Notes under the pieces: model-generated
Databases searched by the model: none
What the model was told of the DNA's origin: nothing
Seen by the model: only the letters and a program-made list of their open reading frames with translations
Shown here: positions 15,225 through 24,953 of the stretch, piece after piece
Numbering within the stretch: the stretch's first letter is position 1
Layout of the letters: the number at the start of each line of letters is the position of its first letter
Made by a program: the position numbers and the translations under genes
DNA from: an uncultured Lachnospiraceae bacterium
GTDB taxonomy: Bacteria > Bacillota > Clostridia > Lachnospirales > Lachnospiraceae
Reading direction: 5' to 3'
Assembly: GCA_947571775.1 (NCBI GenBank)
Contig: CANOZK010000001.1
Location: 186,001-250,000, forward strand
DNA length: 64,000 nt

Positions 15225-16532
15225 CTACTCATCTGAACTGCCGCTTTTATCTTCTGCTTCTTCTTGTTCTTCTTCCTTGCGTTCAAATTCACTGCTCAAA
15301 GCTTCCCAGATGCCGTTTACTTCCTCTACACAGTCCATATAGAGCTGCGCAATCATATTGGTGCGAATGTTTAATTCCGCGGTATGGGCCTTTAATTTTC
15401 TCCAATCTGCGTGTTCATAATCCAGAATCAACTGGAACAGCTTTCCGCCAAGTCCCTCATGCTGAATCAGCGCTTCTTTTACCACATCCGGCAGAGGGAT
15501 ACCGTTTAAGATTTCCTCCAGTGTGGCGTCAATCAAATACTCCATAGTGGAAAACATTCCAATCATATATCCCTCAGATTTGGTAATTTCCGGCGTTTTC
15601 ATCCGTTCAACCAGCGCAGAGGCAAAGGTTGCCCGCAGAAAAGACAGCTTCAGCACTTCATCTGAAGCGTTGTTTCGTTCAGAGTCTTTGACGCTCAGCA
15701 GATATACCCACTGGCGCAGTTGGGCGATGCCCAGGGTTACCAGAGCCTGGCGAATAGAAGAAGTCCTCTTGCGTTTGGCGAAATAGGCGGAGTTTACCAT
15801 TTTTAAGATTGCATAGCTTAGGGAAGCGTCACGGCTGATAATGGTTTCCACCATATCCACATCCGGTTCATCCTTCGTCACTTCCACTACAAGCTGGAAG
15901 AAGTTTCCTTCCATATAGTCCATCTTGCTGGATTTGGTAATGGTGGCGCTCTCGATATAATTTCCCTCCAGAAAGTCCGCTCCAACCTCTTTTGCAAAGT
16001 CGTAATCTTCTTTGGTGTTGATGCCGACAACGATACAGTATTTTTGAAAGCCGTGCAGCATATCTACCAAATTAATCAGAGACAGCATTCCCTTCTGGTC
16101 TTTCTTGTCTGGTATCTGTACTTTGGCATAATCTGCCATTTCCAGCAGGCTAAAATATTTTGGCGAAAACTGAAAATCATTAATTGCAAATCGATATCCT
16201 TCTCTGTGATATCTCTGCATGATTTTTGAAGCCAGCGGATGCACTACAATACTGTCCTCAATCTGGATGACTAATTTTTCCTTATCAAACATTTTCGGCG
16301 TATTGCGGAAAAACAGAGAGGGCGGGAACGACAAAAAGGTCAGCTTTTCTTTAAATATAATATCCGTGTTCTGAGTGAGAAATGAAGATATCGTATCTGC
16401 CACCGCACTCTCTGATGCATTGTACAGGCTGTCATTGTCGCTCTGAATCATAATCTCATAGCCTATGATTTCATCGTCCTCACGTTCTTTAATCGCTTGG
16501 CGTACAACATATTTATCCATTGCTCTGTCCAT
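15225..16532 (-). CDS. EAL-HDOD protein with degenerate EAL domain
   Basis: A 435-residue YuxH-type signalling protein. Residues about 5-205 are an EAL-like domain; residues about 206-400 are an HDOD domain (EGNFFQLVVEVTKDEPDVDMVETIISRDASLSYAILKMVNSA). The catalytic EAL motif reads EIM. The DDFG region is NDFQ, the KID position is KVQ and the AEGVE loop is VGINT. Several metal ligands needed for c-di-GMP hydrolysis are therefore gone, and it may act as a receptor or scaffold. It overlaps cheV by 20 bases and is last in the operon. A Glu-rich tail ends the protein. Confidence 0.85.
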   Translation of the reverse strand: MDRAMDKYVVRQAIKEREDDEIIGYEIMIQSDNDSLYNASESAVADTISSFLTQNTDIIFKEKLTFLSFPPSLFFRNTPKMFDKEKLVIQIEDSIVVHPLASKIMQRYHREGYRFAINDFQFSPKYFSLLEMADYAKVQIPDKKDQKGMLSLINLVDMLHGFQKYCIVVGINTKEDYDFAKEVGADFLEGNYIESATITKSSKMDYMEGNFFQLVVEVTKDEPDVDMVETIISRDASLSYAILKMVNSAYFAKRKRTSSIRQALVTLGIAQLRQWVYLLSVKDSERNNASDEVLKLSFLRATFASALVERMKTPEITKSEGYMIGMFSTMEYLIDATLEEILNGIPLPDVVKEALIQHEGLGGKLFQLILDYEHADWRKLKAHTAELNIRTNMIAQLYMDCVEEVNGIWEALSSEFERKEEEQEEAEDKSGSSDE

Positions 16533-17439
16533 CCTTCTCTCCCAACAAATGATCCATCACCTTTACCAGATGCCCGATCTCTGGCTTGGAAAGCTGTTCG
16601 TCTGCTCCCAATTGTTTTCCTTTGATCTCCATTTCCTGATTGATCAGCGAGGAGAAGATAATCAACGGAATGTGTTTCAAATATTCGCTTTCCTTTACCA
16701 GTTTGGTCAGACGGTGGCCGTCCATTTTCGGCATCTCAATATCTGTAATGATCAGGCTAACTTTCTTTTCGAGATCTGGATCCCTTTGCACGCTTTTTAA
16801 GTAACTCCAAGCTTCCTGACCATTATTGAACTTCTTCAGATTCACATAACCGGCTTTGTTTAAAGCCTCCTCAATCATCTTTGTCAACAGGATGGAATCC
16901 TCTGCCAGAAGGATGGGGCATTCGTTTCTCGCTCGTTCTCCCATGGCTTCGATCTCAGACTCCTGAATGCCTGTCTCCGGCGCAATGTCCGTTACAATTT
17001 TTTCAAAGTCCAGTATGGTTACCAGGTCTTTTCCGCACTGAGCGATCCCAGTAGCCACACTCTCCGCTCCCCGGTTCAGCGTATTGTCAGGTTTCTGAAT
17101 ATCTGCCCAGGAAATCCGGCTGATGCCCACCACATTATGTACCCGGAAAGCAATGTGCATTTTGTTGAAATTCGTTACCAGGAAAAGGTCCCTTGCATTC
17201 TTCTCTGAGGGTTCCCCTGTCAGATAAAAAGGCAAATCCACCACAGTCAGCAACACATCCCTCGGTTTAAAAATGCCTTCCACTGCCGGATGTACCTGTG
17301 GAACGGATTTAACCTTATCAGACATCATGATCTCAGTTACTTTGGCCACATTAATTCCGTACAGCTCCCCGTACAGTATGAACTGCATAATCTCAATCTC
17401 ATTTGTCCCCGATTCCAGTAAAATCTCTGTTTGTGCCAT
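16513..17439 (-). CDS. cheV: Chemotaxis coupling/response protein CheV
   Basis: A 308-residue fusion of an N-terminal CheW-like coupling domain (about 10-155) and a C-terminal receiver domain (about 174-300). The receiver has the acidic pair in LLAEDS, phosphoacceptor Asp233 in IITDIEMPKMDG, and a KPE motif near the end. CheV couples receptors to CheA, and its phosphorylation aids adaptation. The operon carries cheV, cheD and cheC but no cheA, cheW, cheB or cheR in this window, so those must be elsewhere. Confidence 0.92.
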   Translation of the reverse strand: MAQTEILLESGTNEIEIMQFILYGELYGINVAKVTEIMMSDKVKSVPQVHPAVEGIFKPRDVLLTVVDLPFYLTGEPSEKNARDLFLVTNFNKMHIAFRVHNVVGISRISWADIQKPDNTLNRGAESVATGIAQCGKDLVTILDFEKIVTDIAPETGIQESEIEAMGERARNECPILLAEDSILLTKMIEEALNKAGYVNLKKFNNGQEAWSYLKSVQRDPDLEKKVSLIITDIEMPKMDGHRLTKLVKESEYLKHIPLIIFSSLINQEMEIKGKQLGADEQLSKPEIGHLVKVMDHLLGEKDGQSNG

Positions 17440-17457
17440 ATCATTCCTCTCCTTTTA

Positions 17458-17940
17458 TTACATGGTTATTTCCGGCCTGCCAAATGTCTTTATCGTTACT
17501 TTTCCGTCACTCGCATCTATGGACATAGTCCTAGCATAATTTGCCCCGGTATCTTCTCCCACAAGGCGTATTCCCTGTTCCCGAAGCATCTTTTTTACAT
17601 TCTGTGCATTTCTGTCTCCGATGTTGCCCAAGCCCTGACTGCCTTTCGTCTCAAACATCTTGGCGCCTCCGGCGATTTTCGCCCGCATACGGTTTTTTAC
17701 TGCGCCGAAGGCAGTCATTTTGCGTACAGTCTCCCTTATACCTGTATCCGCATATTTGTAAAGGTTTTTATCAGCCATCGTTCCTTGCTCTGGCAGCATA
17801 ATATGGATTAACGCCCCTAAATTAATCATCGGATCGTACAATGCGATTCCGATACAGGATCCCAGCGCGTAAGTGATCAGCACTCCCTCGCGTCTGGCCA
17901 TCTTCATATCTGCTATCCCCACGATAATCTGTTTCGCCAT
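17458..17940 (-). CDS. cheD: Chemoreceptor glutamine deamidase CheD
   Basis: A 160-residue enzyme that deamidates receptor glutamines and binds CheC. Catalytic residues are visible: Cys29 in ALGSCIGI and His46 in ALIHIMLP. The substrate-binding KIAGGAKMF and NIGDRNAQ motifs are also present. It starts four bases after the cheC stop, which suggests translational coupling. Confidence 0.95.
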   Translation of the reverse strand: MAKQIIVGIADMKMARREGVLITYALGSCIGIALYDPMINLGALIHIMLPEQGTMADKNLYKYADTGIRETVRKMTAFGAVKNRMRAKIAGGAKMFETKGSQGLGNIGDRNAQNVKKMLREQGIRLVGEDTGANYARTMSIDASDGKVTIKTFGRPEITM

Positions 17941-17944
17941 TTAC

Positions 17945-18565
17945 TTAGTCAACTCCCAACTTGTGCATCAAATAATTTAAAGAACTGATGTCTGGCATCA
18001 TCAGCAAATTACTGTCTAACACCTTGTTATCTACAATAAACTTTCCGTTGATCATCATCAATTTGTCTGTTTCATATCCGAACTCTGCCATGGGCACGCT
18101 TAGGATTCCCCCTAACATATTTACGGCAATGCTGGGAATGGATAACCCGATGCCCACTCCAGTAAGACCGGACAGTGCATTGACATACGAAGAAATGATG
18201 ATATTCCCGATTTCCTCCAGAGCAGATTTTTCCATCTCTGTCAGATCCATATACTCGCTGATTTCCTTGGACAATACGCTTTCCAATACTGCGTTGATAA
18301 AATCCATCTTCAGAATAAACAACATGATACCGTTGATTTCCCCCGACATTTTTACCAAAACAGCCGCCACGATCTCCTCTGGAGTTCCGATCATCTCTAT
18401 TGCCTCGTTATACCCCAAGATATATACGTCTGGAAGAGACATCTTGGTTTTTTTTCTCAGAACCTGAGAAATGGCTGTGGCCGCGTTTCCCGTACCGATG
18501 CTGCCAATTTCCTTGATTGCATCCAGTTCCAAAGCGTTCATGTCTTCATAGTTTTTAATTCCCAT
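17945..18565 (-). CDS. cheC: CheY-P phosphatase CheC
   Basis: About 206 residues from the ATG at 18563-18565, preferred over an upstream TTG because GGAGGAG lies just before it. CheC proteins carry two pseudo-symmetric sites of the form D/S-x3-E-x2-N-x22-P. Here the second site is intact (SALEEIGN, then Pro 23 residues on). The first reads EIGS, with Ser in place of the catalytic Asn, although the Pro is kept. Activity probably relies on the second site. CheC pairs with CheD in adaptation. Confidence 0.92.
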   Translation of the reverse strand: MGIKNYEDMNALELDAIKEIGSIGTGNAATAISQVLRKKTKMSLPDVYILGYNEAIEMIGTPEEIVAAVLVKMSGEINGIMLFILKMDFINAVLESVLSKEISEYMDLTEMEKSALEEIGNIIISSYVNALSGLTGVGIGLSIPSIAVNMLGGILSVPMAEFGYETDKLMMINGKFIVDNKVLDSNLLMMPDISSLNYLMHKLGVD

Positions 18566-18633
18566 AGCTCCTCCTCTCCTCAACCCTTACTCTTAACATT
18601 TTAAATAGTCTCACTGGTTACGCCCGCTTAAAT

Positions 18634-19353
18634 TTATGTCCTCAATGCATTAATCGTACTCTCGATCTCATCCGAGGTCTGTACCATGCGCAGCGCATAG
18701 CTGTACGCTCTCTGCGCCTCAATAACCTTTGACATCTGATCGGCAAAATCTACGTTGGACATTTCCAGCATTCCCTTGCGTAGCTTCGCATCCTCTGCAT
18801 CAAATGGGTTTCCGTTCTTTGCGACTGGCGTGAATTCGTTTTCACCGACACTGAGCATGCCGTTTTTGTTTACGAAATCAAAAATTCCAATGGGCAATGT
18901 ATCTGGACTGTTCTCGTTGACAAGGATGGGATTCCGGTTCTGATCCAGCACCAGCTTACCCGTAGATGAAACCAGATAGAAATCATCCCCGCGTAAGGAC
19001 AGGCTAAAACTGCCGTCCCTGGTGTATGTAATCTCATTGCTTACCGGATCCCGCAGCATAAAGAAGCCGTCGCCTTCAATGGCATAATGGTAATCTCCTT
19101 CGCTCTCTGCAAGGGTCATCTGGGAAAAGTCCGTGTCCGCCTTCTGGATACGCATACCAGTACCTGTGAGCAATTCATTATTCGGCTCGGCCTTCCCTTT
19201 CATCTCGTAATACATTACCTCGGAAAAAATGGGAACCTTGGTCTTGTAGCCCCAGGTATTGACATTCGCAGTATTATTCGCCAAAATATCCAGTTTATAT
19301 TGCTCGCTGCCGACACCCAATGCTGCTGTATAGAATGATTGATTCATATACAT
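18634..19353 (-). CDS. flgG: Distal rod protein, FlgG family
   Basis: A 239-residue rod/hook-family protein. The N-terminus has the family helix and ANNTANVNTWGYK motif (about 26-38). The centre has the FlgG-type IEGDGFFML segment. The C-terminal helix is SNVDFADQMSKVIEAQRAYSYALRMVQTSDEIESTINALR. It corresponds by position to FlhP/FlgG of Gram-positives and would form part of the distal rod. It is nine bases downstream of the flgF-like gene. Confidence 0.85.
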   Translation of the reverse strand: MYMNQSFYTAALGVGSEQYKLDILANNTANVNTWGYKTKVPIFSEVMYYEMKGKAEPNNELLTGTGMRIQKADTDFSQMTLAESEGDYHYAIEGDGFFMLRDPVSNEITYTRDGSFSLSLRGDDFYLVSSTGKLVLDQNRNPILVNENSPDTLPIGIFDFVNKNGMLSVGENEFTPVAKNGNPFDAEDAKLRKGMLEMSNVDFADQMSKVIEAQRAYSYALRMVQTSDEIESTINALRT

Positions 19354-19362
19354 CCCTCCTTT

Positions 19363-20121
19363 TTATACTTTTCCAATCTCCGTAACTGCCTTGCCCATAA
19401 GCTGGTCATACATTTTTAGAACCTGGGATGCACTCTGCAAAGCTCTCTGGCTACTCATCATATTTACCATTTCCTGCACTGCGTCCACATTAGAGCGCTC
19501 CAGATACTTCCAAAGCATCTGCGTATCGGAAGCCACCGCCCGCTCATTGGTATAGAACACGCCGTTGCCGCCTTTTTCCAGATTGTCGTAATTGTTAAAA
19601 TCCACCACGGCAATCTGTCCATAAGTTGTTCTCCCGTCTTCGCTGGTAATCCGTCCCCTACTGTCAATGGTAATCTTATCGGTGCCTATGCGAATCTGTC
19701 CGTTCGTGCCCACGACCCGTCCCACCGACGGCAGGCTCAGATAGCCCTGGTCATCCAGTATAAACGATCCGTCTCTGGTATATCCGATACCATTTTCGGT
19801 CTGCACCATGAAAAAGCCGTTTCCCCGCAAAGCCACATCAAAGATCTCATTGGTCGGTTCCACCGCGCCCGTCTCAAAATCCGTCACCGTTTCATGAGAA
19901 GCACGAATCATGGCCATGGTTCCAATCTCCGTCTTATCGTTCTTGTCGATATTTCCGCTGCGGTACATCAGTTCTTCCTGGAACGTCGTTGACAGATATT
20001 TGTCAGTCTTAAAACCGGGTGTGGAAACATTGGTCATATTGTTGCTGATTACGTTCTGGTTCCGCGTCTGTGTCAGAATACCAGAAGTTAGATTATAAAA
20101 TCCCTGAAACAAAAGTATCAC
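19363..20121 (-). CDS. flgF: Rod protein, FlgF/FlhO family
   Basis: A 252-residue flagellar rod protein. It has the N-terminal rod signature (NVISNNMTNVSTPGFKTDKY, about 23-42), the RGNGFFMVQ core motif and the C-terminal ERSNVDAVQEMVNMMSSQRALQSASQVLKMYDQLM helix. The pair with the next gene mirrors flhO-flhP of Bacillus; which of the two is functionally FlgF or FlgG cannot be settled by sequence alone. It lies eight bases after fliA. Confidence 0.85.
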   Translation of the reverse strand: MILLFQGFYNLTSGILTQTRNQNVISNNMTNVSTPGFKTDKYLSTTFQEELMYRSGNIDKNDKTEIGTMAMIRASHETVTDFETGAVEPTNEIFDVALRGNGFFMVQTENGIGYTRDGSFILDDQGYLSLPSVGRVVGTNGQIRIGTDKITIDSRGRITSEDGRTTYGQIAVVDFNNYDNLEKGGNGVFYTNERAVASDTQMLWKYLERSNVDAVQEMVNMMSSQRALQSASQVLKMYDQLMGKAVTEIGKV

Positions 20122-20129
20122 TCCTTTCT

Positions 20130-20906
20130 CTAATTCAGATCCTCTTTCAAAAACAGCCGCATCTTGCGCAGCGCATTGGCGTGTATCTGGGAAATCCTCG
20201 GCTCGCTGACTTCCAAAACCTTTGCAATCTCCTTCATATTCAACTCTTCCACATAATAGAGAGATACCACCATCTGTTCATTTTCCTTTAGACTGCGCAG
20301 GGCCTCCACCAACCGGCCGTGCAGTTCCTGCTCCAGAAGATGCGTCTCCGGCTGTTCCTGGGGATTGTTGGAGGGAAGCTGGACATTTTTCTTGTTTTCC
20401 ATCGTCTCTTCCAAAACCATGTCCAGGGACAAAACGTTGAAAAGGTTCGTCTTTCCGACTGCCTCGTGGTATTTATCCACACTCACATGCAGATATTCGG
20501 CTGTCTCCTCGGCGGTCGGATAGCGGCCTAGTTCATTGTAAAGTTCCGTAGTGGCGTTGTCGATCTCCTTCGCGCTTTTCCTTACGCTCCGCGGAATCCA
20601 GTCCTGCCTTCTCGCCAGATCGATGATCATCCCCCGGATGCGCTTGGAAACATAAGTCTCAAATTTCACATTTTTCTCAAAATCAAATTTATCCAGAGCG
20701 TTCATAATCGCCAGCACACCTTCGTTGATCATATCGTCCACCTGGGCAAAGCTCACGTAGACATCCCGCATCTGAAGAGCAATGCTTTTTACAATATAAA
20801 CGTAACGCATAACCAGCTCCTGCTTCATGGACAGGGCGTTGGTTTCTTTGTATTCTCTGAGCAATTCTTCGTTTGTCATTTCGCTGTATGAATTCTGCGC
20901 ACTCAT
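20130..20906 (-). CDS. fliA: Flagellar sigma factor FliA/SigD (sigma-28)
   Basis: A 258-residue RNA polymerase sigma factor for late flagellar genes. Region 2 is clear (DDMINEGVLAIMNALDKFD, then FETYVSKRIRGMIIDLARRQDWIPRS, a diagnostic sigma-28 segment). Region 3 follows, and region 4 has a helix-turn-helix (LNMKEIAKVLEVSEPRISQIHANALRKMR). It probably reads the GCCGATAT promoters at 253 and 7827. No anti-sigma FlgM gene is visible in the window. Confidence 0.96.
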   Translation of the reverse strand: MSAQNSYSEMTNEELLREYKETNALSMKQELVMRYVYIVKSIALQMRDVYVSFAQVDDMINEGVLAIMNALDKFDFEKNVKFETYVSKRIRGMIIDLARRQDWIPRSVRKSAKEIDNATTELYNELGRYPTAEETAEYLHVSVDKYHEAVGKTNLFNVLSLDMVLEETMENKKNVQLPSNNPQEQPETHLLEQELHGRLVEALRSLKENEQMVVSLYYVEELNMKEIAKVLEVSEPRISQIHANALRKMRLFLKEDLN

Positions 20907-20919
20907 GTTTCATACTCCT

Positions 20920-23007
20920 CTATCCGGCAATAGTCCCTAAAGCCTGTATCTGAACACTGTTGGCAATCTCGTTAAAGGACAGCACATAAACATTGGGGTA
21001 GAACTGTTCGATCAGCCGATAAAAATAAGGACGAATAACCTGACTGGTCAGAACAATCGGGTCCTGCGCCAGTTCGTGGAACTTCTTCATCTCTTCGCTG
21101 ATCTGCTCGATAATATTTTGCATAATATCTGGACTGAGGGCCATATACGTACCCTGGTCGCTCTTTGTCAGACTGGCAATCATGCTCTTCTCCAGCTCCG
21201 TATCCAAAGTAACCACCCGCATATTGCCATTCTCGCTGAAACGCCTGGTAATGGTACGCTTCAGGGCTATCCGAATATTTTCCGTGATGGTGTCAATATC
21301 CCGGCTGTTGGGGACAGTATCCGCGATGGTTTCCAGGATGGTTTCCATATCTTTGATGGGAATGCCCTCTCTTAACAGATTGACCAGCACTTTCTGGAAG
21401 CCGCCGTAAGAAATCAATGCGGGAACTACCTCTTCTACCAGCTCCGGTGAATTCTTCTTGGTATTCTCCACAAGCTGCACCACTTCTTGACGGGTAACCA
21501 GCTCATAAGAATGCTGCCGCAGCGTTTCCGATAAATGGGTCAGCATAACCGAGAGCGGATCGATAACCGTATAACCGTAAATCTCGGCAATCTCCTTATT
21601 TTCCGGCGTGATCCATCGGCTGGGAATTCCATAAGCCGGCTCGATTGTCTCAATTCCGTCAACTTCCCCGGACAGATTTGGCGGCTCCAAAGCCAGGTAG
21701 TAATCCACCAGGATTTCACCTTTGGCCACTTCTTCGCCCTTGATCTTAATCACATACTGATTTGTATTTAGACTGGAGCTGTCCCGTAGACGGATAGAAG
21801 GAATGACAAGCCCCATTTCCTGCGCGTACTGCCGCCGGAAAATGACGATTCGGTTAATCATCCTTCCGCCGCTGGATTCATCCACCAGCGGAATCAGGCT
21901 GTATCCGAATTCCATCTCCACAGGCTCCACGCTGATCAGGGAATAGATATTGTTGATATCGCGATAGTATTCTTCTTCGCTGACTGTCTGAACCTCTTCC
22001 TCCATGCCGCCGGCCGCCAGGCCGCCCGCAGCTCCTGCAAAATCCATCTCTGGAAGCTGGGCCATCTCCTGCATCTTTCTGCTCAGATAAAACCCGCCGC
22101 CCACCATTGCAGCAGCGAGAATTGTCATCTGAATCTTTGGCATCCCCGGTACCAGCATCAGCACGGCTATCACAACACCGGCAAGCATAATAGACTGAGG
22201 CTGCGCCAGGAACTGTTTGGAAACATCCTGATTCAGACTTCCTTCCGCCACAGACCGGGTAACGATCATACCAGTGGCCACAGATATGAGAAGGGCGGGT
22301 ACCTGGGACACCAGTCCATCACCCACCGTCGCAATCGAATACACGGACAGCACTTCGGTAAGTTCCATACCTCCCTGTACCATACCGATGATAACGCCGC
22401 CGATAAAGTTGACTGCCGTAATGATCAGGGACATCACTGCATCCCCTTTGACAATCTTGGTGGCACCATCCATAGATCCGTAGAAATCCGCTTCCTTTTG
22501 AATCTTGTTACGGCGTTCTTTGGCTTCCTGCTCATTGATCAGCCCGGAACTCAAATCCGCGTCAATGGCCATCTGCTTTCCAGGCATCGCATCCAGGGTG
22601 AACCTGGCAGCAACCTCAGACACACGTTCTGCACCTTTGGTAATTACGATAAACTGTACCAGAACAATAATAAAGAAAATAACAAATCCGACAACGACAT
22701 TCCCCCGCAGAACGAAATCTCCGAAGGATTGGATAACCTGCCCCGCGCTGCCTGACCTCGTCAGAATATTCCGCGTGGAGGACACGTTGATACCCAACCG
22801 GAACAACGTGGTGATCAGCAACAGCGATGGAAAGATGGAAAATTCCAAAGGTCCTGTGATGTTCATACTGATCAGCAGAATAATCAGGGCAGCCGATATA
22901 TTTAAAATGATCATTACGTCCAGAAGAAACGGACTCAGCGGTATAATCAGCAGCAGTACAATGACTACCACAAACAGCGACACCGCATTACTCATTATTC
23001 TTTTCAT
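20920..23007 (-). CDS. flhA: Flagellar export gate protein FlhA
   Basis: A 695-residue inner-membrane component of the flagellar type III export gate. The N-terminal 300 residues hold about eight membrane helices and the FHIPEP family signature around TLDAMPGKQMAIDADLSSG. The C-terminal cytoplasmic domain (about 350-695) binds chaperone-substrate complexes. Length is normal. It follows flhB by 28 bases. flhF and flhG, which usually follow flhA in Firmicutes, are absent: fliA comes next. Confidence 0.97.
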   Translation of the reverse strand: MKRIMSNAVSLFVVVIVLLLIIPLSPFLLDVMIILNISAALIILLISMNITGPLEFSIFPSLLLITTLFRLGINVSSTRNILTRSGSAGQVIQSFGDFVLRGNVVVGFVIFFIIVLVQFIVITKGAERVSEVAARFTLDAMPGKQMAIDADLSSGLINEQEAKERRNKIQKEADFYGSMDGATKIVKGDAVMSLIITAVNFIGGVIIGMVQGGMELTEVLSVYSIATVGDGLVSQVPALLISVATGMIVTRSVAEGSLNQDVSKQFLAQPQSIMLAGVVIAVLMLVPGMPKIQMTILAAAMVGGGFYLSRKMQEMAQLPEMDFAGAAGGLAAGGMEEEVQTVSEEEYYRDINNIYSLISVEPVEMEFGYSLIPLVDESSGGRMINRIVIFRRQYAQEMGLVIPSIRLRDSSSLNTNQYVIKIKGEEVAKGEILVDYYLALEPPNLSGEVDGIETIEPAYGIPSRWITPENKEIAEIYGYTVIDPLSVMLTHLSETLRQHSYELVTRQEVVQLVENTKKNSPELVEEVVPALISYGGFQKVLVNLLREGIPIKDMETILETIADTVPNSRDIDTITENIRIALKRTITRRFSENGNMRVVTLDTELEKSMIASLTKSDQGTYMALSPDIMQNIIEQISEEMKKFHELAQDPIVLTSQVIRPYFYRLIEQFYPNVYVLSFNEIANSVQIQALGTIAG

Positions 23008-23035
23008 GTCTTCACCAATCTCTTACTGTCATTCC

Positions 23036-24109
23036 TTACAGAATTACTTTGTGATTTTCCCGAAATACATATACCAAAATCTCTGCAACCGTCCCATAGT
23101 ATTCCTGCGGGATTTCTCGGTTTAAAGGAGTAGACGCGTAAATCGCCCGCGCCAAGGCTTTGTTTTCCACAATGTGGACGTCGTTTTCCTCTGCCACCTT
23201 TACGATACGCAGGGCCAGCTCATCCTGTCCCTTTGCGACCACGATAGGCGCATTGTCTTTATCAATATCATATTTCAAAGCAACTGCATAGTGAGTAGGA
23301 TTTCGGATAACTACATCCGCTTCCGGAACCGCCTGCATCATACGGCTTCTGGCCCGCTGCCGCTGGATGTCCCGAATCTTTCCCTTAATCTTGGGATCCC
23401 CCTCCATCTGCTTAAACTCTTCTTTTACTTCCTGCTTGGTCATTTTCATCTGACGCTCAAACTCCCAGTGCTGATACAGAAAGTCAAACGCCGCCAGCGC
23501 CGCAAAGGCCATCGCAAGCCGGAACACAATCCTCATAATAATATCTAGGATATAAGAAGAAGAAATCTTCAGATCCATATCCATGGTGCGGGCGATGTTC
23601 AGCAGATCGCCCCAGATAATATTATACAGGAATATCAGCAGAATGGAAATTTTTATCAGATTTTTCAGCAGCTCTACTATGCTTTTCAGTGAAAACAGAT
23701 TCTTAATTCCATTGATGGGGTTTAGTTTTCCAAATTTCGGCTTAACTGATTCCATGGTAAAAAGAAATCTCGTCTGAATACCGGTGCCTAAAATCCCGAT
23801 AGCTGACATCAATACCAGAAACGGCAAAATCACAATGGCAGCGGTATACATCGTTTCTAAGCCAATACCCTGCAACGTACCCATGGAAAGCTCTTCAATG
23901 CTCGCCATATAATCCAGGTAGCGCAGCAGATACGCCTTTACATTCCGATAAATCATCGGACAGAAAAATTTCAGTCCATAAAACCCAATTAAAAATGAGA
24001 TGAGCGTGGCCACATCCTTGCTGGTAAATACATTACCTTTTTTTCTCTGATCCCGCCGCTTTTTGGGTGTGGCCTTCTCGGTTTTCTCTCCGCCTGGCCC
24101 GTCCGCCAT
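23036..24109 (-). CDS. flhB: Flagellar export switch protein FlhB
   Basis: A 357-residue export-gate protein with four membrane helices in the first 210 residues and a cytoplasmic domain that self-cleaves at NPTH (270-273, visible as RNPTHYAVAL). Cleavage changes substrate specificity from hook to filament. The N-terminal GEKTEKATPKKRRDQRKKG stretch is typical. Confidence 0.97.
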   Translation of the reverse strand: MADGPGGEKTEKATPKKRRDQRKKGNVFTSKDVATLISFLIGFYGLKFFCPMIYRNVKAYLLRYLDYMASIEELSMGTLQGIGLETMYTAAIVILPFLVLMSAIGILGTGIQTRFLFTMESVKPKFGKLNPINGIKNLFSLKSIVELLKNLIKISILLIFLYNIIWGDLLNIARTMDMDLKISSSYILDIIMRIVFRLAMAFAALAAFDFLYQHWEFERQMKMTKQEVKEEFKQMEGDPKIKGKIRDIQRQRARSRMMQAVPEADVVIRNPTHYAVALKYDIDKDNAPIVVAKGQDELALRIVKVAEENDVHIVENKALARAIYASTPLNREIPQEYYGTVAEILVYVFRENHKVIL

Positions 24110-24155
24110 GTTTGTTCACTTCCTTTTACCAGCCCGCAGACCGTTTCTAGTTTTT

Positions 24156-24929
24156 CTAGCCAGCCAATAGCTGCAAAAAGTCCTGCATCTGCCGCAACAT
24201 GGCAGTAATCAAATTGCTCAGGGACTCCGCCATAGGAGAGAACAGGAATAAAAACAATACCATTCCCAGAATAATTTTTACCTGGATCTGTACCACAAAT
24301 ACGTTGATCTGCGGAATCATTTTCATCAGAATTCCCAGCCCCACCGTGACAATCAACTCCGCCGCCAGGATGGGAAACGAAAATTTCACCGCCCATACAA
24401 TACACTCGGAGAAAATCTCCAGAATTGCCCAAAATGCCTGACTGGAAAATACTACGCTTCCATAAGGAACCACATCCGCAGAGGTCAGCAAAATCTTCAT
24501 CATGGCCAAATGCCCGTCAGAAGCAAAAAACAGCAGCATAAAAAATGTATTATAAATGCTTCCAGACAATGGTATCTGCGCATTGTTCTGTACATCGTAT
24601 ATCATAGCCATAGAAATACCCATCTGGAAATCGATGACCGCCGCTGCGAAAGTGATGACCATGCTAAAAAGCTGTATCACAAATCCCAGAAAATAACCTA
24701 TCACAAATTCCTTTATCAGCAAAATACTGTAAGTCAGGGATGACCCCGTCTCAATGGCCTCTCCCTGTGAAAAGGAAAACAGCAGCAGGGTCAGTACCAA
24801 GATAAACCCGGACTTTGCTATCCTTGGTATACTGTTCCGGCCCAGAATCGGGTTCAGCAATACAAATCCGGCCATACGCATCATAATCAGAGAAAAAAGC
24901 ATAAATTGTGCCGTATCCGTAATCACCAT
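24156..24929 (-). CDS. fliR: Flagellar export gate protein FliR
   Basis: A 257-residue membrane protein with about six hydrophobic helices. Family landmarks include the early RMAGFVLLNPILG segment and the GFVIQLFSMVITFAAAVIDFQMGISMAMIYD region. With FliP and FliQ it forms the export channel. It sits in the usual fliP-fliQ-fliR order. Confidence 0.95.
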   Translation of the reverse strand: MVITDTAQFMLFSLIMMRMAGFVLLNPILGRNSIPRIAKSGFILVLTLLLFSFSQGEAIETGSSLTYSILLIKEFVIGYFLGFVIQLFSMVITFAAAVIDFQMGISMAMIYDVQNNAQIPLSGSIYNTFFMLLFFASDGHLAMMKILLTSADVVPYGSVVFSSQAFWAILEIFSECIVWAVKFSFPILAAELIVTVGLGILMKMIPQINVFVVQIQVKIILGMVLFLFLFSPMAESLSNLITAMLRQMQDFLQLLAG

Positions 24930-24953
24930 TTTATCCCAACCTCCGCCGGACTG

